Assembly: GCA_001466705.2 (NCBI GenBank)
Contig: LATX02000197.1
Span: 62,001-126,000, forward strand
Reading direction: 5' to 3'
From: Moniliophthora roreri
Lineage: Eukaryota; Basidiomycota; Agaricomycetes; Agaricales; Marasmiaceae
Length of the DNA stretch: 64,000 bases
Part shown: one piece after another, positions 34,979 to 44,814 of the stretch
Position numbering within the stretch: position 1 is the first letter of the stretch
How the letters are laid out: each line of letters starts with the position of its first letter
Notes under the pieces: model-generated
The model's input: the letters and a program-made list of their open reading frames with translations, nothing else
Told to the model about the DNA's origin: nothing
Database searches by the model: none
Made by a program: the position numbers and the translations under genes

Positions 34979-35664
34979 TCAAAGGGAAAGATAAACCATC
35001 AACCCCAAAACCATTGTAAGCATGACATTGCAATTGAAGGAATGCAAGGATGCACTATTTTCGCCGGTACCAGTGTTGGCTGCTCCCGCGGATGTTGCAG
35101 TTTCAGTGATGGTTTCTCGGGCACTTGTCGTGGCTTGGGCAGTCGTGCTAACAACCGACGCAACGTCAACAGCCCACAATTATCTTTGACTCATGAGAGG
35201 CATACCTCGAGGGTGGTGCACTAGTACTGAGAGATTCCGTTGTGGTTTGGATGGTTGTACTAACAGTGAACACAATATCAATAGCGCAGATTTGCCTTAG
35301 GCTAATAAGACATACCTCAAAGGTGGTACACTAGTCGTAGTCACCGTCACTGGTTCAGATTCAGACACGGCCGTTGTGCTCAAGGAGGTAGGTAATGTCG
35401 GTGAGATAGATAGAGTCTCCGACCCCGTTAACGTGAGTGAAGGTAGGGATCCACTCGTGAACGGCAAAGTGAATGACGGCCTGAGAGTCGAGCGAATAGT
35501 TATACCATTCGATGGAAAGCTGAAGGTCGTGCTTGTGCTGGAAGACTCGAGTTGAATATCGGTACTTAAAATAGAGCTCGGCGGTCGCACCTTGTACCTT
35601 CCTCTTGACCATTGACATTGAGAGCAAGGAAAAGCGCCGTCGTACAAAAAGTCGTGAGCCTCAT
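34979..35664 (-). CDS. GPI-anchored Ser/Thr-rich cell-wall protein
   Basis: Four exons (35591-35664, 35316-35537, 35206-35259, 34979-35147) give 172 aa. A signal peptide (MRLTTFCTTALFLALNVNGQ) is followed by a Ser/Thr/Pro-rich region suited to O-mannosylation (PSFTLPFTSGSLPSLTLTGS) and ends with a small-residue site (SAGAANTGTGE) plus an apolar tail (VMLTMVLGLMVYLSL), the usual GPI signal. Exons 2, 3 and 4 meet at similar borders: TSVPPL/S-TTIQTTTE and TSAPPS/S-TTAQATT, both with GTATG donors and GTTAG acceptors, so exon 3 looks like a tandem copy. No enzymatic domain. Confidence 0.85.
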
Positions 35665-36900
35665 GTCAATCTTGCGCTAGGTGACCGCAGAAGAAAAAGG
35701 ATGGCGAACAACCTCTGACATGATGCAATGCATATGAGGGCAACAGGTGATGCGGAGCAGAGCATCAGGCTGCCAGAATGATGATTGAGAACCTGTCAGT
35801 ACGTGTCGGAGTCCTCGGACTGTTAAATCGGCAATGACCGCCGGGGGAGTGCAGCAAGGCTGATCACGCTGATTCTACTTATAGGATGCTTTCGATGAGT
35901 TACATATTAGCGTTCTCATTTCTATAGCTCTCACTAGATATGTATTGAATGGAGCTCGAAAAGTGCCTATACTCATGGAAGAAGAGAACCGTGATTCATG
36001 TCAAGATCCAAATCTCAAGTATACCGTCTGCCACCTCATGAGGCATCGCAGTTGACCCAACAATTCCATCTGGATCAATGTCTACACTGTTGTTAACACG
36101 CGCACGGTTCGAGTCCACGAAGAACATCATACCGGTTAATTTCATCCGGTCCACTTCATCTTCACAGCATTGTACTGAAGTTTTGGGAGAGCCAGAATCC
36201 ACTAGGCCGTTAGAGAGACTCATCGATTTTCACTTTGTTTAACCCGTTCACAACCGATCGCCACGACCTGAGCTAATCCCTCGTTCCTAAGAATTATACA
36301 CCCAATTTAGCGAGTTCCGTCGAGAGCTTGAGGGAAACGTCCTGTACTCCTCGGCAACATAGCTGTTTCTGTTTGCGATCAGCTGCTGTGATTTGTAGGA
36401 CAAAAAGAGCTGATGCAATGAAGACGGCAAGGTTCTAGAAAGGACATCTGTAGGATACTGAAGAGAAGGGAAGCCTTGCTCGATGCCATTTGTTCATGAC
36501 CGCAAACTTCTGGCCCCTCGACGTCAAACGGAGCGACAAATGACTCGGCACCGGTTTTTTGCTCAAATTTCAAAGTATCGGGACGTCGAATAGTCTGGGC
36601 ATAGCTTCATACTAGCTCGTTAGATGGAATACGAGTTCTGTTAATACTGACATTAGTCGTGAATGCTTGAGAAACAAACCAGAACGCACTTTGTTCCCTG
36701 TGGAACCTTCGACAAGATGGTCTCAAAACATTTCCCTTTGTCATAGAGAACAGAACTTCTCTTCGGAAAGCGTGCGCCTAACCACCTGTTCGCCTCCGAG
36801 ACAGCCTCAAATGGATGAACCAAAAACGTGGCCCTGGAGACCCCATATCTTTTCGCGGCCCAATGTGTGAAAAGACCTCTCAGTAACACTGTATCTAATA
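35665..36900 (-). other. coding-like fragments, possible small secreted protein
   Basis: Around 36360-36440 the minus strand reads LAVFIASALFVLQITAAD then QLCCRGVQDVSLKLSTELAK, like a secretion signal followed by a Cys-containing segment, but without an in-frame ATG. About 35996-36190 reads SPKTSVQCCEDEVDRM and NNSVDIDPDGIVGSTAM. Another frame at 36653-36889 has ATFLVHPFEAVSEANRWLG. They could be parts of one or two small genes or relics; I could not assemble a model. Confidence 0.25.
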
Positions 36901-36907
36901 TGTACAG

Positions 36908-38127
36908 TCACCTGCTGAACAGCCGGCTGAATAAACCCTTTGAAGGCTGTACAGGTTGTTCGCGAGCCTTCTCCTTGGCTGCTTGCTCCTTCTCAGCTTC
37001 AAGTTGGGCATTGCGACGCTTGTACTCAGCAGGCGTCTCGCCAGATAGTCCCTTTTTCCACATACCACGACGTGCGGCCCTGTGTAAATAATGGTCAACT
37101 CTGGCCATCGAAACAGTAATCGGTACAAACTTGGCCTCCGCTTCTATTCTCAGAAACTCCTCCTTTCCGCCAGGTCCATATTGTGCCCCTGCCTGAAGAC
37201 AGCGATAACGATTAGCCGAATGCTTGGATGCGCTGAAACGAGTACGCCACCTGTTCATAGACGGTTGCTACACCTGCTCTCAGCATCTCCGCAGCGAGGC
37301 TGTTAGCCAGAAGAGACCCCGGAAGGAACCTGCGTTTGACGGATACATGTGCAATCTATGACAGAGATTATTCAAAAAGCGCTGAATTATAGTAGAACAA
37401 GCCCACAATTCTGGAGTATTGATCCCGTTGCAAGAGTTGACAGTAAATCGTCTTCCCTGTAATACGTTCTCTAAGCCACGCAAGACTTTCTTCAGCATGT
37501 AGTTGCCCCTGTCGTCCAAAATGACCACACTGAAAAAGAGAGCTGGTTTGAGTCAAATTGTAGATATGTGATGTAAGAGACGAGACTAAACCTCAGGGGC
37601 ATCCACGCCGGCAATACGAATATGAATGGTTTGGTCTTTCAGTTCTAACGAGACGGAATGTCATAGGAGACATTAAAATGCAGAAGACCGGTCTCGTACC
37701 CTTGTTGGTCTCCGGAATCCGCCTAAACTTCAAAGGCCAGCGCCAGCCAATCCCTGGTGTATGGTAGAATCTACGGCCCAGTATTCGATTTGATGCAGAA
37801 AATTGAGATTGGTATGCAATCACCGAAAGTTATCGCCATCTCCTACGCTGGATATCAGTCGACACGAGTCTCGCCAGGCGAACTGTATGAAACTCACGAT
37901 GTAACGTATCCTTTAAACCACCGTTTCTTCTCAATCACATCCGGGGTGATCCAGTCATGGTTCTTTATCCTCCGTAAATATCGAACGTAGAGTCTTGAAG
38001 CCGCAATCGTTGTTGCCGAACCAGCGACAAAAGCAATGAGTACCTCTGGAGTCAGATTCAAAACTTGTTGCTTCCATTGAGACGCGTCTTTCTTGAGTCT
38101 TTCGCTGAATTCATCAATCGGTGGCAT
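36908..38127 (-). CDS. LCL3: Lcl3-type staphylococcal-nuclease-fold endonuclease
   Basis: Eight exons (37898-38127, 37824-37847, 37700-37770, 37592-37644, 37381-37529, 37251-37329, 37131-37192, 36908-37079) keep phase and give 279 aa. One membrane segment near the N-terminus ([20 protein letters not shown]) precedes the SNase core: [26 protein letters not shown] (catalytic Asp region), [17 protein letters not shown] and [18 protein letters not shown], ending [15 protein letters not shown] and a Lys/Glu tail. In yeast Lcl3 is a mitochondrial membrane protein of unclear role. Oddity: intron 5 has no GT donor before an in-frame TAA; the phase-consistent reading needs a non-canonical border at AGC/GCTTTTTG. 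Intron 7 is 51 nt without stops. Confidence 0.82.
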
Positions 38128-38450
38128 TATGAAGGTTTGTCGGCCACGAAGCGATTCGAGACGTTGAAGACGGCGAAGAGGAGCGCGCAACGTGGTAGAC
38201 GTTAACCAAGCGGTTTCCACGTGGTTCGCGAATCGGGCTACATAGCATGCTGGGCTTCAAGCTTCAACTTTAAAGGTAAAAATTGCTCCTTAGATTCAAA
38301 GAAAATCGAGGGATTTCTCGGTGTGACATATGAGTATGTACTAGCTGACATATCAATCAGTCAAAGAATGACTTCCATGCGGCACCTAACTACCACACTG
38401 TCACCGTTTGATTCCTGCATGTATAGCCCGAACTACCAACCCGTCGCATA
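38128..38450. other. intergenic, no gene seen
   Basis: Upstream of LCL3; the frame of LCL3 continues upstream without an ATG. Confidence 0.5.
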
Positions 38451-39040
38451 TCATTCCCTCATCCGCTGTGAGTCTAAATGCTTAACAGAACCCACGAGAT
38501 GGAGATGAACAGATGAGATGTCAAAATTTGTGACCAGGAGTCTGCGAAAGTCGACGCTATTTTTGCTGGGAGAGTTGGCAAGAACAGCGAGAATAGCGTC
38601 CAGGAAGAGGACGGCAAAGACAAGCAGCGACCACGATATAACCACATGAGTGAGACGCCTTGGTTTTATCCCATACGAATGAGTCACTAGCGGTAAAGAG
38701 ATCTCTGTGACTACATAGCCTGTATCAGATACAAAGTTAATATGACAGAAAATATAGTTGGGTTCAAACATGAATGATGGAGATCCAAGGCAATTGCTCC
38801 AAGAAAGTGCAATAATCGCAAAGAGCGCAGAAAGGCTGCCGCCACTAGCAGGAAAGCAGTCAAAGTGAAGGACAGAATCTCGGGAAAGTCCTCGGCTAGA
38901 ATGGGGATTCGGTGGTGCGTCTGGATGACTGACACGGCCAACTAGAACGCGTTAAGAGGTAGGGACAGAGCAATAGACCTTCTGGCAGGGGGTGATTACG
39001 ATGCCAGAGCTGAAAGGAAAACACCATCAGTCGAGAGTAA
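38451..39040 (-). CDS. probable multi-pass membrane protein, unrecognised
   Basis: Two overlapping frames contain apolar segments: ILSFTLTAFLLVAAAFLRSL with LLHFLGAIALDLHHS (about 38770-38941), then LPLVTHSYGIKPRRLTHVVI and SWSLLVFAVLFLDAILAVLA (about 38570-38700), followed by NSPSKNSVDFRRLLVTNFDI. The shift between them near 38755 needs an intron or an indel that I could not place. A possible first exon is MVFSFQLWHRNHPLPE at about 39020. The family is not recognised, so start and exon borders are provisional. Confidence 0.4.
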
Positions 39041-39064
39041 TAACAGGCTATATTTTCCTACTCA

Positions 39065-39630
39065 GCTGTGCATAAATCATAAATCAATTCGCCCCCCTCA
39101 CGAACTGCACCAGTAACTTTCTTCCATCCTTCAACTTGCTCTTTTTTCCATCGACTTGCTCTTTGTTACATAGACCGGGAGTGTGCGGCCACTTAGATCT
39201 ATTGGACGTCAGCGGGCAGGCCAAGGAGAGACGATGCGTACGTACCCTTGCTGAGCAACCAAAAAAACCTTCGCTAACAATCAGCCCAGCACCTCCCTTT
39301 GCACGCCGTCTGTAGTATTTGACATTGACATCGTTGGGTACGTTGGTCGGCACCGACGATTACGCGTCGAAGCCGACATGATGACTCTAGATCTGTTTCG
39401 CGTCGTAAGTGGCCCGAGCTTCAACGGTTGGAATAGAGACAAAGTCTTTAAGGATGCAGAAGACGTGTTTCGTGGTAGAATCGCAGTAGAATTTCGAGGC
39501 GTCTACTTCAGAACTAGAAGACTGAATGAGATGGAGAACGAGGGCCGCATCCTTCGAAGTATTTATACGGGTTCCTGTCTGAATCACTAAGAGTTGAGGC
39601 AGCGAAAGACATTGACATAGGGGTCGTAGG
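39065..39630 (-). pseudogene. 5' fragment of an Old Yellow Enzyme gene
   Basis: Promoter, 5' leader, exon 1, intron 1 and exon 2 of the intact gene at 56.2 kb are repeated here in inverted orientation. Shared segments include tcgaaggatgcgg, tctccatctcattcagtctt before the start, and the protein stretches VPTNVPNDVNVKYY and RAKGGAGLIVSEG. The start codon is changed (aaacATG to aaacACG), exon 2 carries an internal repeat of about 20 bp (aaagagcaagt twice), and homology stops at the end of exon 2. Intron 1 is kept, so this is a DNA-level copy, not a retrocopy. It cannot encode the enzyme. Confidence 0.85.
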
Positions 39631-39866
39631 AACCGATAACCATTCAATGGCTGATTTTGGTGGCTGAGCTTAGGCCAGATGGGAAACACCAACATTCATT
39701 GAATTTAGCGCTAAACGGTAAAGCGTTTCTTCACCTTGTCAACCGAATCCTGTAAGCTCTTGGAGGAACACGCGTTCAGCTGGGAAGGTGTATTACTCGC
39801 TCAAACTCATCGGCACAAGTATCATTACAAAGTGAAAGTACACATCTTTCTTGATTATTCCAAGTG
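39631..39866. other. intergenic
   Basis: Short gap downstream of PalC; may still contain weak promoter homology to the Old Yellow Enzyme copy. Confidence 0.4.
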
Positions 39867-41433
39867 TTAGAAGTAAGAACCTGCACCTGCGTACGTCCCG
39901 GTCCCTGACGACGGCAAGCTATCTTTCGGGGAATCTACACTTGACTCACCCGATTCAATAGCCAGCGAAGATGCATCCAATTCCTCGGCCTGGCGCCTAA
40001 CATACTCGGGTGATCCTGGTCCAAAGGCAGGTGTAGGTGGCGTATAAGCTTTCGCCGATACAGCCAATATACCTGTAGGCATCCGGGCCTGGAGATCGGA
40101 TTGTGAAGGTACGGGCTGGAAGTGGAGCTGTAAAAGGTATGTCGACTCCAACCTCCACGCAAAATACGAAAAGCTTACAGTATCGTTGACCTTCTTATAA
40201 TGCTTCAACCATACCCCAACGCTTGCCAGTTCTTCTGCCACCCTATCCTTTCGTAGACTTCTTCCCTTCTTCTCCTTATCACCCATATTAATGTTTCCGA
40301 CACCACCACTCTTACCACCATCTTTCAAATCTGTCAGTTCTTTCTGCGCCCATATCATGAACCCGACCGCATCACCACCCTTCACTGTGCCGCCTTTCTC
40401 GCCTGCATCAATGGCAAGCCATTTCTTCGCCAATGCGGAGTGTAGGGCCGCCTCATCACCCAAATAGTGTCGCAGCTCGGGTGCCACTTCGCCAATACCA
40501 CCACTTGGTGTTTTGGCCAACAGTCGAGCCGAAGAATAAAGATTCGCGCATTCGAGATGTAGCTTAGCTAGCAGTGCAGGCGAAGGATGTGACTTTGGTA
40601 GAGGAGGACCAGGTGCTATGTTCGATTCATACGCTGACTTGGAGAGCAGTTTTCGAATGAATAGTGTCTGTGCATCGGCAAGCGATAGCCTGGGAGGGTG
40701 ATGAACACCAGATGCAGAAGGCAATCATTGGAACGTACTTTGCTAATGCCGTGTTCACCTCCTTACTCAAATCTGGCGGTCGAGAAAACTTGGCCTTAGA
40801 CCCCGGCCCATCTCGACTGTTCTCCCACTCTACCAAAACCGTCTCGCTGATAAAAGTAAATATTCCACTGGCCCTTGCCAGGAAATCAGCAGCATGTTTC
40901 AGCCGCTCGTCTTTCGACTCTCTGTCTTCCTTAGTGATATGCCGATCTCGTTCATACGGACCAAGTGAAGCGACAATCGTCCGTGCGAGGTTTGAGAGTG
41001 CAAAAGCGTAGGTCAACAATGACGATGCGTACTCTGCGTGCAGAGAAGGCAGAGACAGACGGGGTGAAGAGTTAAATACATGAGCCGAAAGGGTCGTGCG
41101 CCAGCTAAACGACGGTTCTGTCTTTGACCCAATTTCATCATGAGCTACGCAGCCCATTATTCCAAGCAACTTGGGGAGGTATTCATCTAGAGTCTACGCC
41201 GGTGAATTTGCAATCTTGTAGATTCATTGACGAATAATTACCTTGACCAAAGTCAAATAATCCTTCTCCCCATCTGTTCTCTTGCTTTCTTTTAATATAC
41301 CTCTCAGATTGGCACGAGTTTGGGTAATATCACTGATATGCCTTGTATAAGCTCGGTTTGAGCTTTGGTCGAGGACAAAATCCGAGAATGAGACCGCGCC
41401 TGTGGTAGGTAGTTCATAGAGATATGTGCTCAT
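39867..41433 (-). CDS. palC: pH-response regulator PalC (BRO1 domain)
   Basis: Four exons (41242-41433, 40739-41193, 40179-40689, 39867-40127) encode 472 aa. PalC links the ambient-pH sensor complex at the plasma membrane to ESCRT-III (Vps32) in Rim/Pal signalling. A BRO1 domain covers roughly residues 1-390: YELPTTGAVSFSDFVLD, FSWRTTLSAHVF, LHAEYASSLLTYAFALSNLA, RLKHAADFLARASGIFTFI, LLAKLHLECANLYSSARLLA and WLKHYKKVNDT/LHFQPVPSQS. The C-terminal tail is Ser/Gly-rich. Intron 3 (40128-40178) is 51 nt without stops, so the unspliced frame is also open; removal was chosen because it joins the conserved VNDT and FQPVPS. Confidence 0.9.
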
Positions 41434-42102
41434 CGTGAGCAGTAGTCAAGTATTTCGATGACGACGGCCTAGGCGCCGAGCCTTTTCGGGACTGATGGTA
41501 AAGAACATACCGAGAACTTGCCGGAACACAATTATTCAGCACAAATACGACTTGCCCTCGACCGTCATGTTCGAAAAGGTTTGTCTACTACTCATGTATC
41601 CTTGAACCAAGGAATATTCATTCTATTCACTAGGTGGCATCCTGGTGGTCCTCATCATCTCAACCCGAAAGACCCTACGACCCCACTGACCCAAAAATGA
41701 ACCCGCTTAATCCACAGGGCCTCAAACCGTGCGTGTTCATCTTTGCGCGTTCCCCTTGCATCCATTTTCACATGCTCAAATAGGTGCTGCGCATGCCCAC
41801 AAACGAAATCAGTACGGGACGATTGTTTCATGAAATACGGGTCGGAAGCCGATGAAAAATGCCAGGAACTTGTACAGAATCACCTTGCGTGCATGCGGGG
41901 GTTGGGGTTCAAGATATAGATGGAATGCACATTCGCGATATTTCACATTGTTATAATACGGCCATAACCATCTAATATTCTGCAACGCGGCACCACTCAG
42001 CTCATTACCTAGATCATCAATGCACGGATTTTCAATGACACAACGTCAGTGACAAGAACGATACGGGGAAGAGTTTCGTGGCCAAATTTATACGCTAATA
42101 CA
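41434..42102. other. intergenic, no gene seen
   Basis: PalC promoter region followed by sequence without a supportable gene. Confidence 0.5.
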
Positions 42103-43032
42103 TTAGTGTGCATAGGTAGACCTGATAGGGCCCACCTTGATATTCGAAAACGTTACAGCTCCTTTGAGAATATCCTCTGGAATATGTGGTCCATTAGCGG
42201 ATGGACATGGACCACGAACCACACCAGGTGTTGTGGTGTCTCCATTTACAGGGAACTTGGAATCAAGCCAGTCCGTTGTCATCTCAAAATCATCCCAAAT
42301 ACTCATCAAGCAAGAACCATAACCGCCGTACCCAATGAAATCACGATCTGGGGATCGCTCCCATCCTTCAATGTTGGCCTGGTAAATAAGAAAATCGGCA
42401 TCTGGAAGAAACACAAATGAAATATAAAGTACCTTGCCATCAATGAACCTCAAGTCTCGAGGGCATTTACTATCACAATATCCAGTTCCACATCTCGCAC
42501 CAGCCTCGTTGGTTGGTGTCTTAGCCATTCCACCGTCCGCATCCATCTCAACAAAATACAACGCTCCGTTAAGGCCACAAGGCAGTTCCGACACATCCAC
42601 ATCAAAACTAAACTCCCGATTTCGCAAATCAAACACCTCGTACTTGGAATCCGAGCTATCCATGAGGAACACCCGAGATCCAATGTTCGAGGCATAGTCA
42701 AGCAGTGTGCGATATCTCAACCTGATAGCATTTCCAGACGCAACGATACCGTAATCCTTGTATCCAGCAACATCGAGTGCGCAGGTTAAACCGTCAGGAC
42801 AGAGGGTGGAGTCCCAGTAGTTACCTGTGATGCAGTTCTGGGTCTTCCCGGGAGGATGGATCCATCGCCAGTTGCTGTCTAGGACGACAGATCACTGCTG
42901 AGCGGAACATGTGCCTCCGGCAGAGCATTTGGCATAGCTAAGTTTAGGGTGTACCTCGGGTATGTAGTTATCGGTCTTCTGCCCCGCAATGCCTCTGAAA
43001 ACGGCGAGGAAGAGAACAGTTGTAGGTAACAT
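42103..43032 (-). pseudogene. GH7 cellobiohydrolase pseudogene with the catalytic core deleted
   Basis: The reading starts with a signal peptide (MLPTTVLFLAVFRGIAGQ) and GH7 sequence (YAKCSAGGTCSAQQ), meets an in-frame TGA, then continues [60 protein letters not shown] and [20 protein letters not shown]. After an intron (acceptor before ANIEGWE) it goes from YGGYGSC straight to [19 protein letters not shown] and [11 protein letters not shown]. Normal GH7 enzymes have about 200 residues between those points, including the Glu-x-Asp-x-x-Glu catalytic motif, which is missing. No cellulose-binding module follows. Start 43032, stop 42103. Confidence 0.88.
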
Positions 43033-43475
43033 GGGGTATTATGCTCTGCAGATGTACAAGCAGCTGATGCTTAAAAAGGTCTTCATTCGGAAAAATGTTA
43101 GTGATACGGATCGCCCTCGAGTAGAGTCGTGGTTCTTCACCTCAGTACATCACTGTGGAAGCATGATCTCGAGGTCAGTTGAGCCCGAAGAGGTCCCGCC
43201 TACTGCTGCGTACCTGGATATGCGAGTACAGAGCCTTGGCGGGTCTATGGCATTTATCCGCTCATCAAGTTTATCAATTCAGCCGATTTGCGCACGCTCG
43301 GGCTGTACAACAAGGTTAGGTCGGATGTGTGCGTCAGTTGGACGGTAACTTGGGTTGTTTGTCATTTCCTAATAACATATATACCTAATAAGAGATTAAT
43401 TTGGAACTTGGCTCCGTATGGGGATCCTCACCTATTATTACATGTAGATCCCCACTATAAACATTCGTTGGCATT
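43033..43475. other. intergenic, no gene seen
   Basis: Between the GH7 relic and the 3' end of the acetyltransferase gene; nothing coding. Confidence 0.5.
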
Positions 43476-44669
43476 TCATTGGGCCAATGCTGCCTGTCTC
43501 CCTTTGATACTTGCTATCGCCACCGCTTCATCGAACTCCATCTCAAACAAAGCCTTGATCGCTTTAATACGGTCTTTCTCTGTCGTCACCTTCTTCACTT
43601 CTTGGGTGACAGCCCCCGTATGCTGTTTTAGCTGGTCTCTGTAGAGGGTAAGATACCCCAACTCCTCTCCGTCGTCCACGAAGCGGTATTTCACGCAAAT
43701 GATCTCGCGAAGGAATGGACTCCCATTAGGATGTGTTGAGACAAAGTAAGACGCGCTCTCGAAGTCTAACTGGAAGAATTCAGTTTCTGAGAACGTGTAG
43801 AGAACTTTCCAAGGTGCCTTGGCCTGAGAAGCCTGGCTTTGAATATGCTGTACTTCCATCCTCCAGTAATGGACCGAAGGTTTTTCTATACAATCGCTTA
43901 GTTTCATGATCGTTTACTCTGAAAGGACACAGACCTAAAGTGGAGTTTGGATGCTCTCCCCTTCTGAGTCTGTGTCTCTCAGTCGAGGTTCCTCCCATTA
44001 CAAAATTATCCTCCGCGTCAGATAGTAAGAGTGGCCTGACGGGTCCGCCTCCGCCAAAACCAACGTCCACGAGATAAGTTGTGTTCTTCTCTGGGAGTGG
44101 TTGCACAAAAAGCACCATGTGAACGAGAGGCGTGTATCGTGGAGGTTCATCTGCACTAGCCGCTCCGTTGACACGACCCTGCCCCGCGTAGACTCTACAA
44201 CGATGAGATATTACCATCGACTTTGGGTAAAACGCACCGGTATCCCAGACCACGAAGCATTTCGAGCAGTAGACCCGACTTTCCGTAACAATACGATCCT
44301 CTGCGTTTCTTATGGTCCACTATAAACCTTTCGTAAAGACCTTCAGGACTAACGTCCATGATATGGTTCGGTGAACTGATTACAAGCTGATGAACATGCC
44401 AGTCACCGGCTTGAGACAACCACTGAAACTCACTAGTGCATGTCAAGATTCTCAAATGGAAAGGTGACAAGGTGCAATCGACTGAGTAGTTCCAAGTTTT
44501 CCAGGGTCGTAGGGAACCTCTCTTCTCGTATTTCTGCTTCAATGGTTCTCGGGAACCCAATGCGTTTCAGCCAATGTACAACTTGATCTTTCGAGTAGAC
44601 AGATGTAGTCCTCTTGATGAAGCTTCCACCAGCGAGAGTACCATCTGTCGGGGAAGATAAAGGGCTCAT
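43476..44669 (-). CDS. arylamine N-acetyltransferase
   Basis: Four exons (44434-44669, 44238-44375, 43935-44194, 43476-43885) give 347 aa. These enzymes transfer acetyl or malonyl groups from CoA to arylamines and hydrazines; fungal versions detoxify soil amines such as benzoxazolinone products. The catalytic Cys-His-Asp triad is visible: Cys in RRGSYCYGKSGLLLEML (about residue 107), His in TPLVHMVLFV and Asp in TTYLVDVGFGGGGPVRP. The N-terminal region TLENLELLSRLHLVTFPFEN is typical. The last intron has a GTCTGT donor, so exon 3/4 is the least certain join, but phase fits. Divergent from SNF12 with 145 bp between starts. Confidence 0.88.
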
Positions 44670-44814
44670 GGCAGTCAATATCAAAGGTTGAATAAAAATC
44701 ACATTGAGGTTTGCAGAAGGGGCGATAGCCCATCACATTTTTGTGACTGTCACACTCAACTTGACTTCTTCCTCCTTGGTCAGTACACGCTTGGCATTGG
44801 CTGTAAAAGCCGGA

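Noticed and set aside
36100..36125. tRNA T-arm-like string ggttcgagtcc
   Set aside because: The flanking bases do not form a T-stem and no acceptor or anticodon arm was found, so no tRNA is called.
38128..38220. Longer LCL3 start with 31 extra residues
   Set aside because: It begins with GTG rather than ATG; the ATG at 38127 gives the expected membrane segment position.
34979..41433. Possibility of a secondary-metabolite or defence gene cluster around the peroxidase, GPI protein, nuclease and PalC
   Set aside because: The genes belong to unrelated housekeeping or surface functions, with no synthase, transporter or regulator typical of a cluster.
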